Shown here piece by piece: positions 44,663 to 54,895 of a stretch of 64,000 bases of DNA. The stretch is from Thiorhodococcus minor. Its GTDB lineage: Bacteria; Pseudomonadota; Gammaproteobacteria; Chromatiales; Chromatiaceae. Location: positions 1-64,000 of the forward strand of contig NZ_JAAIJQ010000019.1 of NCBI RefSeq assembly GCF_010820565.1. Reading direction: 5' to 3'. Under the pieces are notes generated by a model that was not told the DNA's origin, made no database searches, and saw only the letters and a list, made by a program, of their open reading frames with translations. The position numbers and the translations under genes were made by a program. Each line of letters begins with the position of its first letter. Position 1 is the first letter of the stretch.

Positions 44663-46657
44663 TCAAGGTCTTGCTGCCGCCTGCTCGAAAACAGGCAGGG
44701 GCATCCGCAGGGCCGCGCAGATGGCCCGGAGCAGCTCGAGCTCGACTGCCGCGACCTGCCCGTCGGCCATGACCGTCGCGGCCATGGCACCGAGCAGGCG
44801 CCGCTTGTCCGGCAATCGGACCCCATCCAGCTTTGCGAGCGCCGCGTCGAGCCGCGTCGACCAGGCCCGCTCGAGCCAGTCGGCGTCGAGCCAGTCCTCT
44901 TTGATGGCGTCGATCGCCTGAGGTTTCACCCCCAAGCGAGATAATCCCGCGACGAGCGCCGCATGCGCAGATGCCCGGTCGGCGTGACCATGGTGCGACA
45001 AGATCATGAGGAGGTCGAAAACTTCGCGCGTGCTCTGGGAGAGCTTACCGCTTCCGCCAGGGCCGCTGCGTGAAGGATTGAGGACATCCTCCACTTGACG
45101 CTCCAACAGCTTGGCAACGGCATATTCGAACAGCTCCACACGGCCATCGGCATGGATCAAGCGATCGACCAATCCCCGCAGCGCGGTCAGGTCGCGCTCG
45201 GGCCGTCGCCGCAATGTCGGGAAGGCGATCTCCAGTAAGGGGATCCTCAGCTCGGGATCGATCCGGGGCGTTTCCTTGAGGAGCATCGCAACCTGCCCCT
45301 CGACCTCCTGCCCCAGGTCCTCGCTGACCATCAGGAGCTGGCGCTCGCGCACCTCTGGATCGGCATCCATGAGGAGATAACAGACGACGGCCAGCACCCA
45401 CTCCTGCGAATGCGCGGCGCGCTCCAGTGTGCGTGGAATGGCCGCGGCGAGCAAGCCGGCAAGCATCACCTGGCCGAGCCCCGGCTGGCCGATGGTCTCG
45501 ATCAGCTTGTCCGCGTCCAGGGTGAAGCCGCCCGTTTCGGCCGAAGCCGATTTCCCTTGCTGCTCGCGTGAGACATCGGCGCTCGTCGTCCGCGCCTGAG
45601 ACTCACGCTGCATCCGGGCCGCAACCTCGGTCAGCTCACGCGGGTCGAAGCGCGGCTGGATCGCACGGATGCGGTCGACCAGGGGCGGATGCGTCGCGAA
45701 CAGCTGACGCGACAGTCCCTTGGCGAAGAGCATGTGCGTGACCTCCTCCGGGTCCGCCTGCAGCGTGGAGCCGTACCCGGATGCGCCGATCTTCTTCAGT
45801 GCCCCCGCGATGCCCTCGGGCTGACGCGTGAACTGGACTGCCGAGGCATCCGCGAGATACTCCCGCTGGCGCGAGACCGAGGCCTTGATGAGCCGGCCGA
45901 AGAAGAGCCCGACATAGCCGACGACCACCAGCGCGAGACCGATGGACAGCGCGCCACGATCGTTCCGGCTGCTCGAGTGACGCCCGGAGCCGATCAGGAA
46001 ACGGCCGACCAGCGCAAGGATGAGGATCCCGAAGAGGATCCCCATCAAGCGGATGTTCAGGCGCATGTCGCCGTTGAGGATATGCCCGAACTCGTGGGCC
46101 ACCACGCCTTGCAGCTCATCTCGAGTCAATGCCTCCAGGGTGCCCTGGGTCACGGCGACGGCGGCGTCCGAGGGCGTCCAGCCGGCAGCGAAGGCGTTGA
46201 TCCCCGGCTCGCGGTCCAGTACGTAGATCTCAGGCACGGGCACGCCAGAGGCGATGGCCATCTCCTCCACGACGTTGCGCAGACGGCGCCGGAGCGGATC
46301 CGTGGTATCCGGCGTGACCAGTGTCCCGCCGAGGCCGCGCGCCACCGAGCCGCCACCGCCCCGCAGCGTCAGGATCCGAATCTGGCTGGTCAGCCCGATC
46401 CCGCCCGCCGTCAGCAGCGAAACCCAAAACAGCAAGCCCAGATTCGGATCCACGTAGGTTTCGAAAAGGCCAGGCATCGCCCCGCTCTCGGCGTAGTCCG
46501 GCAGGCGGGAGACGTTGGCCATCCCCTGATAGGTCCCGAAAAACACCAGCGCCACGGCGTCGACGAGGACCACGATTACGATCAAAGCCAAGGCAAAGAG
46601 CCCGACCAGCCCCCAGGTCCGGCGACGCGCTCGAGCCTGATGCTCGAAGAAGTTCAT
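44663..46657 (-). CDS. M48 family zinc metalloprotease with C-terminal helical region
   Basis: 664-aa membrane protease. Two membrane helices lie in the first ~100 residues, then the M48 peptidase domain with HEFGH (about residue 190) and a later YLADASAV segment that supplies the third zinc ligand. Two more helices follow HEFGH. Residues ~370-664 form a helical region resembling a TerB-like module, not found in HtpX. It begins 6 bases after the lemA stop. LemA next to M48 proteases is a recurrent pair, probably in envelope quality control; the substrate is unknown. Confidence 0.9.
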   Translation of the reverse strand: MNFFEHQARARRRTWGLVGLFALALIVIVVLVDAVALVFFGTYQGMANVSRLPDYAESGAMPGLFETYVDPNLGLLFWVSLLTAGGIGLTSQIRILTLRGGGGSVARGLGGTLVTPDTTDPLRRRLRNVVEEMAIASGVPVPEIYVLDREPGINAFAAGWTPSDAAVAVTQGTLEALTRDELQGVVAHEFGHILNGDMRLNIRLMGILFGILILALVGRFLIGSGRHSSSRNDRGALSIGLALVVVGYVGLFFGRLIKASVSRQREYLADASAVQFTRQPEGIAGALKKIGASGYGSTLQADPEEVTHMLFAKGLSRQLFATHPPLVDRIRAIQPRFDPRELTEVAARMQRESQARTTSADVSREQQGKSASAETGGFTLDADKLIETIGQPGLGQVMLAGLLAAAIPRTLERAAHSQEWVLAVVCYLLMDADPEVRERQLLMVSEDLGQEVEGQVAMLLKETPRIDPELRIPLLEIAFPTLRRRPERDLTALRGLVDRLIHADGRVELFEYAVAKLLERQVEDVLNPSRSGPGGSGKLSQSTREVFDLLMILSHHGHADRASAHAALVAGLSRLGVKPQAIDAIKEDWLDADWLERAWSTRLDAALAKLDGVRLPDKRRLLGAMAATVMADGQVAAVELELLRAICAALRMPLPVFEQAAARP

Positions 46658-46663
46658 GGCCGT

Positions 46664-47248
46664 CTACTGAAACGAGACCTGAACCGCCTCGCGCTTCTCG
46701 GGCGCCTCGATCTCGAGCAGCTGAGCCGGCTGGAAGCTGAAGGTATTGGCGACCAGATTGCCTGGGAACATCTCGCGGCGGTTGTTGTAGGTCATGACCG
46801 CATCGTTGAAGGCCTGGCGCGCAAAGGCGACACGATTCTCCGTGCTCACCAGCTCTTCCGAGAGCTGCATCATGTTCTGATTCGCCTTGAGATCCGGATA
46901 GGACTCCGAGAGTGCGAAGAGTCGCCCGAGGGCACCGGAGAGTCCCTGCTCGGACTCGGACAGCCGGCGCATGGCGTCTGCGTTGGAAGGATCCGCAGCC
47001 GCCTGACGCAGGCTGCCCACCGCCTGATTGCGCGCCTGGATGACCGCCTCCAGCGTCTCGCGCTCATGCTGCATATAGCGCTCGGCGACCTTGACCAGGT
47101 TCGGGATGAGGGCGTACCGACGCGTCAGCTGCACGTCGATCTGCGCGAAGGCGTTCTTATAGGCATTACGCGCGCCGACCAAGCCGTTGTAGACAACGAC
47201 GACGAAGATCACTAGCAGAACCAGAATCCCAAGAAACACCCATCCCAT
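46664..47248 (-). CDS. LemA family protein
   Basis: 194-aa membrane-anchored protein: one N-terminal helix (VFLGILVLLVIFVVVVYNGL) and a LemA helical bundle with the conserved RYALIPNLVKVAERYMQHE and SYPDLKANQNMMQL. The ATG at 47248 has AGGAGG 7 bases upstream and is preferred to a TTG two codons earlier. LemA has no assigned activity; it is coupled to the M48 protease gene that follows 6 bases later. Confidence 0.93.
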   Translation of the reverse strand: MGWVFLGILVLLVIFVVVVYNGLVGARNAYKNAFAQIDVQLTRRYALIPNLVKVAERYMQHERETLEAVIQARNQAVGSLRQAAADPSNADAMRRLSESEQGLSGALGRLFALSESYPDLKANQNMMQLSEELVSTENRVAFARQAFNDAVMTYNNRREMFPGNLVANTFSFQPAQLLEIEAPEKREAVQVSFQ

Positions 47249-47465
47249 CTTCAAGCCTCCTCTAGGCGAAGCCGGATCCCAGTGACCCGGCCCGCTGCAA
47301 GTCTAATCGGATGCAGCCCGCCGCGAGAACCGCCGCAGTCGGCCCGCGGCCAAGCCCAGGCCCACGGAAAATCCAGCGGCCGCCAAGCGGGCATGGACAT
47401 CAGGAGCCAACGCGAGTATATTTGCGCGCTCGCTGCCGGCCGGCCAAGCTAGCCAGCAGCGTCCC

Positions 47466-47558
<93 letters not shown>

Positions 47559-47683
47559 CAATGACTTATAGTTGACGCGGCGATCGGCAACCTGTAAGTT
47601 GTGGCAAATCAGGCACAGATGCCAAGTCGACGCGTTCGCACTCATGCAGATCGGTCGCGCAGGCAGATTGCAGCACAGACAGA

Positions 47684-47760
<77 letters not shown>

Positions 47761-47768
47761 TACAGATG

Positions 47769-47805
47769 AAGGGCCTAGAGGCTTCGCCTCTAGGCCCTTT
47801 TCTTT
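47769..47805 (+). terminator. intrinsic terminator after tRNA-fMet
   Basis: GGGCCTAGAGGC/GCCTCTAGGCCC stem with a TTC loop, followed by TTTTCTTTT. Confidence 0.92.
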
Positions 47806-48193
47806 TGCGGCCCCTTATGTCAGCAGGATGTCAGATCTCTTCAGACTTCGTCCCCGCTCGGCCTTTCCTGTTTGGCGCCCCTCGACCGACCCGCCTTTCC
47901 CTGATCTCCAGCATTGATGCCCTTCAGCGGAACAGCAGGGCAGGCGTGGAACACGCTCTGACCCTAAGGAGCTGCCCAGGTTTTGTTTCCCGATTCGGGT
48001 CTCTGGTGACGCAGCTCCAGCTGCGTCACCCGCGATCGGCTGGCGCGGCTGAGGCCATGAGTGCCTTGGCGGTTCGAATTTCCGGCTCCAGGGCTGATAG
48101 AGAGCAGCCCGGGCCCGCGAGGCTTGGCAAGGAGTCAATCAGAGGGGACGGGAGCGGGCGCCCCCATGACGAGGACGCGCCCGATAGGCTTGG
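47806..48193. other. intergenic region with one palindrome
   Basis: 388 bases between the tRNA terminator and the end of the OmpA-family gene. No gene is apparent. It contains a perfect 26-bp palindrome at 48005-48030. Confidence 0.55.
48005..48030. repeat. 26-bp palindrome
   Basis: Arms GGTGACGCAGCT and AGCTGCGTCACC, 12 bp each, around CC. It looks like an extragenic palindromic repeat; it could also serve as a transcript end for the convergent units. Confidence 0.6.
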
Positions 48194-49918
48194 CTAGTCG
48201 ACGAGATAGATCTCGACGCGGCGGTTCTTGCTGCGACCCGCCGCCGTGGCATTGGTCGCGATGGGGCGGGCCGAGCCGATACCCTCGGCCTGCATGCGAT
48301 CCGGATCGACACCGCGCTCGATCAAGGCTTGCTGCACGGCTTGCGCCCTCTGCTGAGACAGATTGAGATTCAGCTCGTCACTACCGACGCTGTCCGTGTG
48401 GCCTTCGATTCGCACAGAAAGCCCCTCTTCCTTGTCCAGAAGGGCAGAGATCCGATCGAGACTCCCCAGCTCGCCTGCCGGCAGCGTCGCTCTGCCCGGG
48501 AGGAAGCGCAGCTCGCTCTCGGCAAGCCGCAGTAAGAGCCCGCGATCCGTATAGGTTCCATTCAGCTGCGCGAAGCTCGCCTCGCGCTCGCGCATCCGCT
48601 CCAGCGCGACCTCCAGCTCGCGCGCCTCGTCCGCAGCCCGACGGGCCAGCTCGAGCTCGTCTTCGAGCGCACCGATCCGCCCCTTGGCCGCCTCAAGCTC
48701 GGCGCTCGAGCCTGGCTCGGTCTCCGCGAGCGTCTCCTGCAGTTGCGCCTGGACGTCCGTCAGTTGCTCCTTCAGGCCCTCGATCTCGTCGCGCAGCTTG
48801 GACTGCGCCTGCTCCGCCTGAGCGCGCTCCTCCTCCAGGCTGGCCTGGAGCGACTCCACTTGGCCGCGAGCGTCAGACTCACCCTGGTCGTCGCCGTCCG
48901 CAACCACAGCCACCTCGGCCGCCGCCTTCAGCTCGGCCACCTGCTGCTTGGTCGACTCCAGCGCGGCCTCCGTCTCCCCAAGGCGCTCCTGAAGCGCCGC
49001 GACCGCCGCCTCATGTTGGAGCAGAAGGGCCTCGCGCACCTCGGCCTCGGCCGCAAGCTGGGCCTCCAGCGCAGCCTTGTCCTCAGCCGAGGCATCCTCG
49101 CCGACGGACTCGGCGGCCGCGGCCTCCGCCTCCTGAAGCTGCGCCCGCACGCCCCCCAGCTCGGCCTGGGCCTCGGCGAGCTGCTGCTCCATGGTGGCAT
49201 AGCCCGCCTTCATGGATGCCAGCTCGGCCTTGGATTCCTGAAGCTCTCCGCCGACGCTATCGCACTGTTCCTGGAAGGCCTCGACGACAGGTAGGACGCC
49301 CGCCTCCTGTGCCGCACGCAGCAGGCTCTCGTCCATCGGCGTGGTTCGAGCCAGCTCGACACGCTCGTTCAGGTGACGCTCCAAGGCCTCGATCTTTGCC
49401 TGATGCTCCGCCTCGGTCTTCGCGATCGCCTCATTGATCTTGCCCAGATTCGCCTCGAGCTCGGCGACTTGCTTCTTGGCCTCATCATAGCTGGCTTCCA
49501 CCGAGGCTAGACGCGCCGCAAGCTGGTCCCGCTCGCCCTGGAGCTCATTGAAGCGCTGCTGCTCGGCCGCCAGCTGGGCCGCATGCGCGTCCTTGAGGTC
49601 CGCCATCGCCTGCTCGAGCTCGGTCTTCGCTTGCGCATAATCGGCGACCTGCTCGACCACGCGGCGATTCTCGTCCGTGTGCAGCTGCTTGAGCCCCGCA
49701 ATCTCGGCGCGAGCCGCCTCTTGGGCCTTTTCCGACTCCTGTCGCCGCGCTTCCGCCTCCTTGACCTCTTCGCGCGTCTTTTCGAGGAGCGCATCCTTTT
49801 CGGCGATCTGCGCATAGAGCTGATCGTCGTACCACTCATAGAGGACGTAGACGCCGAGCAGGAGCAGCAGCAGAAAGATGGCGAGGGATTTCCAGAACGA
49901 AATTCTGGGATCGGACAT
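48194..49918 (-). CDS. OmpA-family protein with long coiled coil
   Basis: 574-aa envelope protein. An N-terminal membrane anchor (about residues 8-25, FWKSLAIFLLLLLLGVYVLY) is followed by ~410 residues of Glu/Ala/Lys-rich coiled coil. The C-terminal ~110 residues form an OmpA peptidoglycan-binding domain (IEGHTDSVGSDELNLNLSQQRA, with SKNRRVEIYLVD at the end, quoted in parts). It could span from the inner membrane to the peptidoglycan. Two adjacent ATG codons exist; the second (49918) is better spaced from GGAGG. No operon partner is visible. Confidence 0.88.
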   Translation of the reverse strand: MSDPRISFWKSLAIFLLLLLLGVYVLYEWYDDQLYAQIAEKDALLEKTREEVKEAEARRQESEKAQEAARAEIAGLKQLHTDENRRVVEQVADYAQAKTELEQAMADLKDAHAAQLAAEQQRFNELQGERDQLAARLASVEASYDEAKKQVAELEANLGKINEAIAKTEAEHQAKIEALERHLNERVELARTTPMDESLLRAAQEAGVLPVVEAFQEQCDSVGGELQESKAELASMKAGYATMEQQLAEAQAELGGVRAQLQEAEAAAAESVGEDASAEDKAALEAQLAAEAEVREALLLQHEAAVAALQERLGETEAALESTKQQVAELKAAAEVAVVADGDDQGESDARGQVESLQASLEEERAQAEQAQSKLRDEIEGLKEQLTDVQAQLQETLAETEPGSSAELEAAKGRIGALEDELELARRAADEARELEVALERMREREASFAQLNGTYTDRGLLLRLAESELRFLPGRATLPAGELGSLDRISALLDKEEGLSVRIEGHTDSVGSDELNLNLSQQRAQAVQQALIERGVDPDRMQAEGIGSARPIATNATAAGRSKNRRVEIYLVD

Positions 49919-50206
49919 CATGACCTCCTTGGGGTACGGGGTTGACGGCGCGAAGCCGCGCGTCTTTGTACGCGATCGTTATACTCGTTTGGCGCCGAAT
50001 AATGCCCGCGCGGGCGGAGATTTGAAACCCTCGGCGCGGCCCCGCCTTAGGCGATTGCCGGAAATTCTTGTACCAGCTGGCGCCGGATTGAGGCCCTCCT
50101 TCAAGGAGCGCCCGCAGGAGCATCGCCGGGCGATGTGCCTGGCGGGGCGACACAGAAGGCGGGCGTCAAGACAAGCGAGATGGTAGGGGAGTTGACAGAG
50201 ATCGCC

Positions 50207-51415
50207 CTATTGAAGCCCCACGGCCGTCATCGCCTGCTGCGCGATCTCGAGCTCTTCGTTGGTTGGAATCACCAGGACCTTCACCTCCCCCGCGTCTGCG
50301 CTGACGCAGCGCTCGCCCCGCGCATCGGTCGCTTCATTGGCGGCGTCATCGATCAGGATGCCAAGCCGCTGCAGGCCACCGCAGGCGCGCGCGCGGATCT
50401 TCGCCGAGTTCTCACCAATCCCGCCAGTGAAGACCAGGGCATCGACCCGACCGAGCTCGGCGTAATAGGCGCCGATGTATTTCTTGAGCCGGTGCACGGT
50501 CACCCCGATGGCAAGCTCCGCAGGCTCGTTACCCTCGGCGGCCAAGCGGTCGATCTCGCGCATGTCGTTGACCCCGCAGATCCCGAGCAGACCGCTCTCC
50601 CGGTTCAGCAGGCGGTCGACCTGATCCGCGTCCAGGCCCAGATTCTTCCAGAGGAAGATGAGCACGGCCGGATCGATGTCGCCCGAGCGCGTGCCCATCA
50701 CCAGGCCCTCCAGCGGGGTCAGGCCCATGGAGGTATCGACGCAGGCGCCGGCGCGGATCGCCGCCGCACTCGCCCCGTTGCCGAGATGCAGGGTGATCAT
50801 ATTGCACTGGCTCAACGGCTTGCCGAGGACGGTCGCGGCGCGCTTGGCGACATAGAAGTGCGAGGTGCCGTGGAAGCCGTATCGGCGGATGCGATGCTCG
50901 GTGTAAAGGTGCTCCGGGATGGCGTACCTATAGGCGGTCGGCGCCATCGTCTGATGGAAGGCGGTATCGAAGACGGCCACGGAGGGCACCTTGGGGAAGA
51001 GCTGGCGCGCGACCTCGATGCCGGCGAGATGCCCCGGATTGTGCAAAGGCGCCAAGGGGACCACGTCGCGGATCGCCTCGACCACGGCGTCGTCGACGAT
51101 GACGGGCTTGTTGAAATGCGGGCCGCCATGGACCACGCGATGACCGATGGCGGCCAGCTCGGAGACGTCGGCGAGCGCGCCACTGTCGCGCAGGCAGGCG
51201 ACGATGTTGTCGATGCCCTGGGCATGCGTCGGGATGGCGCGCGTCTCCTGAGTGGCGTCCTGACTCCCGTCCGGCGTCAGCCAGTTGTGCTTGACCTCGC
51301 CCTCGGGCTCGCCGATGCGCGCGACCATGCCGTTGGCGATGGACTCCCAATCCTCGCTGCGAAAGAGCTGGTACTTGATCGAGGAGCTCCCCGAATTGAG
51401 AACCAAGACCTTCAT
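50207..51415 (-). CDS. ackA: acetate kinase
   Basis: 402-aa kinase that converts acetyl phosphate and ADP to acetate and ATP. It opens with MKVLVLNSGSSSIKYQLF, the ASKHA-fold phosphate loop, and has HLGNGAS and FTGGIGENS motifs. Length is standard. Its ATG overlaps the pta stop by 4 bases, so both are co-transcribed and coupled, completing the acetyl-CoA to acetate route. Confidence 0.98.
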   Translation of the reverse strand: MKVLVLNSGSSSIKYQLFRSEDWESIANGMVARIGEPEGEVKHNWLTPDGSQDATQETRAIPTHAQGIDNIVACLRDSGALADVSELAAIGHRVVHGGPHFNKPVIVDDAVVEAIRDVVPLAPLHNPGHLAGIEVARQLFPKVPSVAVFDTAFHQTMAPTAYRYAIPEHLYTEHRIRRYGFHGTSHFYVAKRAATVLGKPLSQCNMITLHLGNGASAAAIRAGACVDTSMGLTPLEGLVMGTRSGDIDPAVLIFLWKNLGLDADQVDRLLNRESGLLGICGVNDMREIDRLAAEGNEPAELAIGVTVHRLKKYIGAYYAELGRVDALVFTGGIGENSAKIRARACGGLQRLGILIDDAANEATDARGERCVSADAGEVKVLVIPTNEELEIAQQAMTAVGLQ

Positions 51416-53526
51416 GACGCAACCTCCTTGGGCTGGGCGTCGCGCTCGGTCTGAGCCTGGATCGCGGTGATGGCGACGGTATTGACGATGTCGGTCACGG
51501 TACAGCCTCGGCTAAGGTCATTGACCGGCTTGTTGAGCCCCTGAAGCACAGGCCCGATGGCGACCGCGCCCGCGCTGCGCTGCACGGCCTTATAGGTGTT
51601 GTTGCCGGTATTGAGGTCCGGGAAGATGAGCACGGTCGCCCGGCCGGCGACCTCGCTGCCGGGCATCTTGGAGCGGCCGACATCCATATCGACCGCCGCG
51701 TCGTACTGGATCGGCCCCTCGAGCTTCAGGTCGGGACGCAGCTCGCGCGCAATGCTCACCGCCTCGCGCACGCGCTCGACGTCCTGGCCCTTGCCGGAGC
51801 TGCCGCTGGAGTAGGACAGCATGGCGATGCGCGGCTCGATACCGAACGCGGCCGCCGTCGCCGCCGAGGTGATGGCAATGTCGGCAAGCTCTTCCGCGCT
51901 CGGGTTCGGGTTCACCGCGCAATCGCCATAGACCAGCACACGGTCGGGCAGGCACATGAAGAAGACACTCGAGACCAGCTTCACGTCGGGCTTGGTCTTG
52001 ACCGTCTCGAAGGACGGCCGGATGGTGTGCTGCGTGGTATGGACCGCGCCAGACACCATGCCGTCGGCGTCGCCGACATAGACCATGAGGGTGCCGAAGT
52101 AGCTGACGTCCTCAAGCACGTCGTGGGCCATCTGCTCCGAGATGCCCTTGTGCTTGCGCAGCTCGTAGTAGATGGCGGCGTAGCGGTCGCGATCCGGCGA
52201 GGTCGCCGGGTCGATGATCTGGATGTCGTCGAGCTTGAGGCCGAGCTCGCCGATGCGCCGGCGAATCTTGTCCGGATTGCCAAGCAGCACCAGATCCGCC
52301 ACCTGGCGCAGCGTCAGGATCTCGGCCGCGCGCAGGATGCGCTCGTCGCTGCCCTCGGGCAGCACGATCCGCTGGCGCCGCGACTTGGCGCGGCGGATCA
52401 GCTCGTACTCGAACATCAGCGGCGTCACCCGCTCATGCTGGTGGATGGCCATGTGCCCGCGCAGCTCTTCGACGTCGATTCGACTCTCGAAGAGACCCAA
52501 GGCGGCAGCGATCTTGCGGTCGTCGCCGGGGAGGATGGTCGCCTCGATCCGATTGACGTACATGGCCGTGGTGAAGGTGTCGTGAGGCACTTGCAGGATG
52601 GCGACCTTGGTGCGGCGCAGACCCTCGATCAGCCGCTGGACCTTTTCGGCCGGCCGAATGCCGCCGGTCAACAGCAGCCCAGCGACACGGGGGAAGGCGG
52701 AGGAGGCGTCCGCCGCCAAGCTGGTCACGATGATGTCGGAGCGGTCCCCAGGGGTGATGATGAGACAGCCGTCCTCGACATAGTTGAGGAAGTCCGGGAT
52801 CTCCATGGCCGCGATCTTGTAGTTGGACACGACCTGATTCATGGCGTCGCCCTCGCCATAGAGGGATTCGGCATTCATCACCTGGCGAATCTCGCCGACC
52901 GTGGGCCGGCCGAGCGCGGACCGCTCCGGAAAGACGTAGACCTTCTCCGTCTCGCTCAGCAGCTGCTGCGCGCGCAGCTCGACCGCGTCCATGCAGTCCG
53001 GAGCGACCCCGTTGATGATGGTCGCGATGAAATCGCTGCCGCGCTCACGCATCAGCTCATGGGCGATGTTGAGGGCGTCCACGGCCTCCTGGGGCGAGCG
53101 CCCGAACCCCTTGACCACGACGATCATGCCGCAGCCGAAATTGTTCGCCAGATCCGCGTTGAAGCCGAACTCGAGCGCGGGAATGAGGCCGTTGTAGTCC
53201 GTGCCCGCGCAGACGACGATATCGCACCGCTCCTCGAGCATCTTGAACTTGTTCATGATGAGCTTGAGCAGCTCTTCGTAGTGCCCGGTGCCGATCAGCT
53301 GGCGCGCCGTCTCCACGGTGCAGCCGTAGAGCATCTCGGGGGAGAAGGGCAAGTCGTAGCGGCTGCGGATCAAGGCCGTGAGATTGTCCGGCTCCGCCCC
53401 TCTCGGCGCGAAGGGCCGGAAAAAGCCGACCTTGCGGTTCACGGCAGAGAGCATCTCCATGATTCCGAGAACAACGACGGACTTGCCACTGCCTGAGCCG
53501 GCACCGGCGATATAGATGCTTTGCAT
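51412..53526 (-). CDS. pta: phosphate acetyltransferase
   Basis: 704-aa long-form enzyme that interconverts acetyl-CoA and acetyl phosphate. The N-terminal ~220 residues form a BioD-like P-loop domain (GAGSGSGKS), followed by a DRTGG domain (about 220-330) and the catalytic PTA domain (about 375-700) with LPEGSDERILRAAE and SYSSGSS. AAGGAG lies 5 bases before the ATG. It is the first gene of the pta-ackA operon. Confidence 0.97.
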   Translation of the reverse strand: MQSIYIAGAGSGSGKSVVVLGIMEMLSAVNRKVGFFRPFAPRGAEPDNLTALIRSRYDLPFSPEMLYGCTVETARQLIGTGHYEELLKLIMNKFKMLEERCDIVVCAGTDYNGLIPALEFGFNADLANNFGCGMIVVVKGFGRSPQEAVDALNIAHELMRERGSDFIATIINGVAPDCMDAVELRAQQLLSETEKVYVFPERSALGRPTVGEIRQVMNAESLYGEGDAMNQVVSNYKIAAMEIPDFLNYVEDGCLIITPGDRSDIIVTSLAADASSAFPRVAGLLLTGGIRPAEKVQRLIEGLRRTKVAILQVPHDTFTTAMYVNRIEATILPGDDRKIAAALGLFESRIDVEELRGHMAIHQHERVTPLMFEYELIRRAKSRRQRIVLPEGSDERILRAAEILTLRQVADLVLLGNPDKIRRRIGELGLKLDDIQIIDPATSPDRDRYAAIYYELRKHKGISEQMAHDVLEDVSYFGTLMVYVGDADGMVSGAVHTTQHTIRPSFETVKTKPDVKLVSSVFFMCLPDRVLVYGDCAVNPNPSAEELADIAITSAATAAAFGIEPRIAMLSYSSGSSGKGQDVERVREAVSIARELRPDLKLEGPIQYDAAVDMDVGRSKMPGSEVAGRATVLIFPDLNTGNNTYKAVQRSAGAVAIGPVLQGLNKPVNDLSRGCTVTDIVNTVAITAIQAQTERDAQPKEVAS

Positions 53527-53769
53527 GGATCTCCTTCTTCAGGAACGAGCAGCGAACGACGTGAAATGCTGCACTGCGGAAAAAATAACAGATCTTCCCA
53601 GAAAAAGGGGTACCGCTTGATGACGAAAAGGTGTCGAGAACAACCGGCGCATCGCCCAGGATGAGGTCGCCCGGACACCGCGGGCGCGCGCAAGACCCGC
53701 AACTGGCACGCCGCCGGCGAGGCGGCACAGCTCCGGAGGCGAGCCCAAGCCCACCGCTGGCGCAGACCG

Positions 53770-54801
53770 CTAGAAGACGCGCGAGATCCGCCAGTCGCCG
53801 AAGCTCTCGGTGAGATAGGCCTTGCTGACGATGTAGCTCAAGGCGTTGCGCAGACGATAGAAGCCGATCACGGAATCGAGGCGCAGGACCTCACGGCCGC
53901 GCTCGTCGAAGAAGAGAATGGCGGGCGCGTAGAAGAGCCCGAGCTCGGCCGCCCACTGGCGGGCCGTGGTGCGCTCGCCGGCTGGCGTGACGATGGGCGT
54001 GTCCGACCACATGTCGAGCTGCACGCTGTCGAACTCATCGAAGCGCCGATTGATGGCCGCGGTCCTGAGCACCTGGCCATGGAGGACGTCGCAGGGATGG
54101 CAGTTGCCCTGCTCGAAGAAGACGGCCAGCGGCCGCTTGGCCGGAAAGCGGCGATCCAGATTGTAGGGCGGAGGGGCGAAGAAGGGCTCGTCATTCATGT
54201 CCTCGGCGTCGAAGACCATGCGGTTCTCGCCCCGTGCCAGATAGTCCCGGAAGGACTCGCGCTTGTAGTGGCCATCCGCGACATATTCGAGCGCCGCGCG
54301 AAACTGGTACGGCGGATAGTAGCCCCGCAGCCTGAGCGCGACCTCGCCGTCGGCATCGATGAAGAGGATGGCCGGGGTGAAGTCCATCTCCTGTGCCCGC
54401 GACCACTGGCGCTCGCTCACCACCTCGCCGGACAGGGTCGTGACCTCGTCGACGCCCCAGATGTCGATGGGCACCAGATCGAAGTGCCGACGGGCGTACT
54501 CGACGATGTCCTGGAGGCCGAAATTGACCTTGATGAGCTGGTGACAATAGGAGCAGCGCTTCTGACCGAAGTAGACCATGAGCCCCTGCTTATCCGCCGC
54601 GACCGCCTCCTCGAGGTCGGCCGGGATGTCGAGGAAGCTCTGCTTGAACCAGCTCGGATAATGCAGGATCTCCTCGCGCGGAAAATCGTCGAAATCGAGG
54701 GCGCCCTGATCCGCCTGACTGGTATCCGCGGCCCCGGCAGCCGGAGACGTGCCAAGGGCCAGGGCGAGCAGCAAGGGCGTCAGCAAGACGATGAACGGCA
54801 T
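53770..54801 (-). CDS. exported protein with two thioredoxin-like domains
   Basis: 343-aa protein with a signal peptide (about 1-24, ending AAGA) and two thioredoxin-fold domains in tandem. The first has a CSYC motif (Cys83, Cys86) and a cis-proline segment MDFTPAILFID. The second has CHPC (Cys234, Cys237) and FYAPAILFFD; the repeated DxDGEVxLRL/DERGREVLRL context shows internal duplication. It probably reduces or transfers disulfides in the periplasm; SoxW-like or cytochrome-maturation roles are possible but not shown. GGAGG lies 5 bases before the ATG. It is 94 bases downstream of nothing on its strand except nudE, whose stop faces its start. Confidence 0.8.
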   Translation of the reverse strand: MPFIVLLTPLLLALALGTSPAAGAADTSQADQGALDFDDFPREEILHYPSWFKQSFLDIPADLEEAVAADKQGLMVYFGQKRCSYCHQLIKVNFGLQDIVEYARRHFDLVPIDIWGVDEVTTLSGEVVSERQWSRAQEMDFTPAILFIDADGEVALRLRGYYPPYQFRAALEYVADGHYKRESFRDYLARGENRMVFDAEDMNDEPFFAPPPYNLDRRFPAKRPLAVFFEQGNCHPCDVLHGQVLRTAAINRRFDEFDSVQLDMWSDTPIVTPAGERTTARQWAAELGLFYAPAILFFDERGREVLRLDSVIGFYRLRNALSYIVSKAYLTESFGDWRISRVF

Positions 54802-54895
54802 GCCATCCTCCTTTCCTCTGAAGCACGCGATGTGCCGAAGTACGGGATCTGCGGCGAATTCCTCTCGAGCCAGCCGGCCCGGCCGCCCATCGCGA

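Noticed and set aside
44663-46657. HtpX name for the M48 protease
   Set aside because: HtpX is ~290 aa; this protein has a ~300-residue C-terminal helical extension and a LemA partner, so only the family is named.
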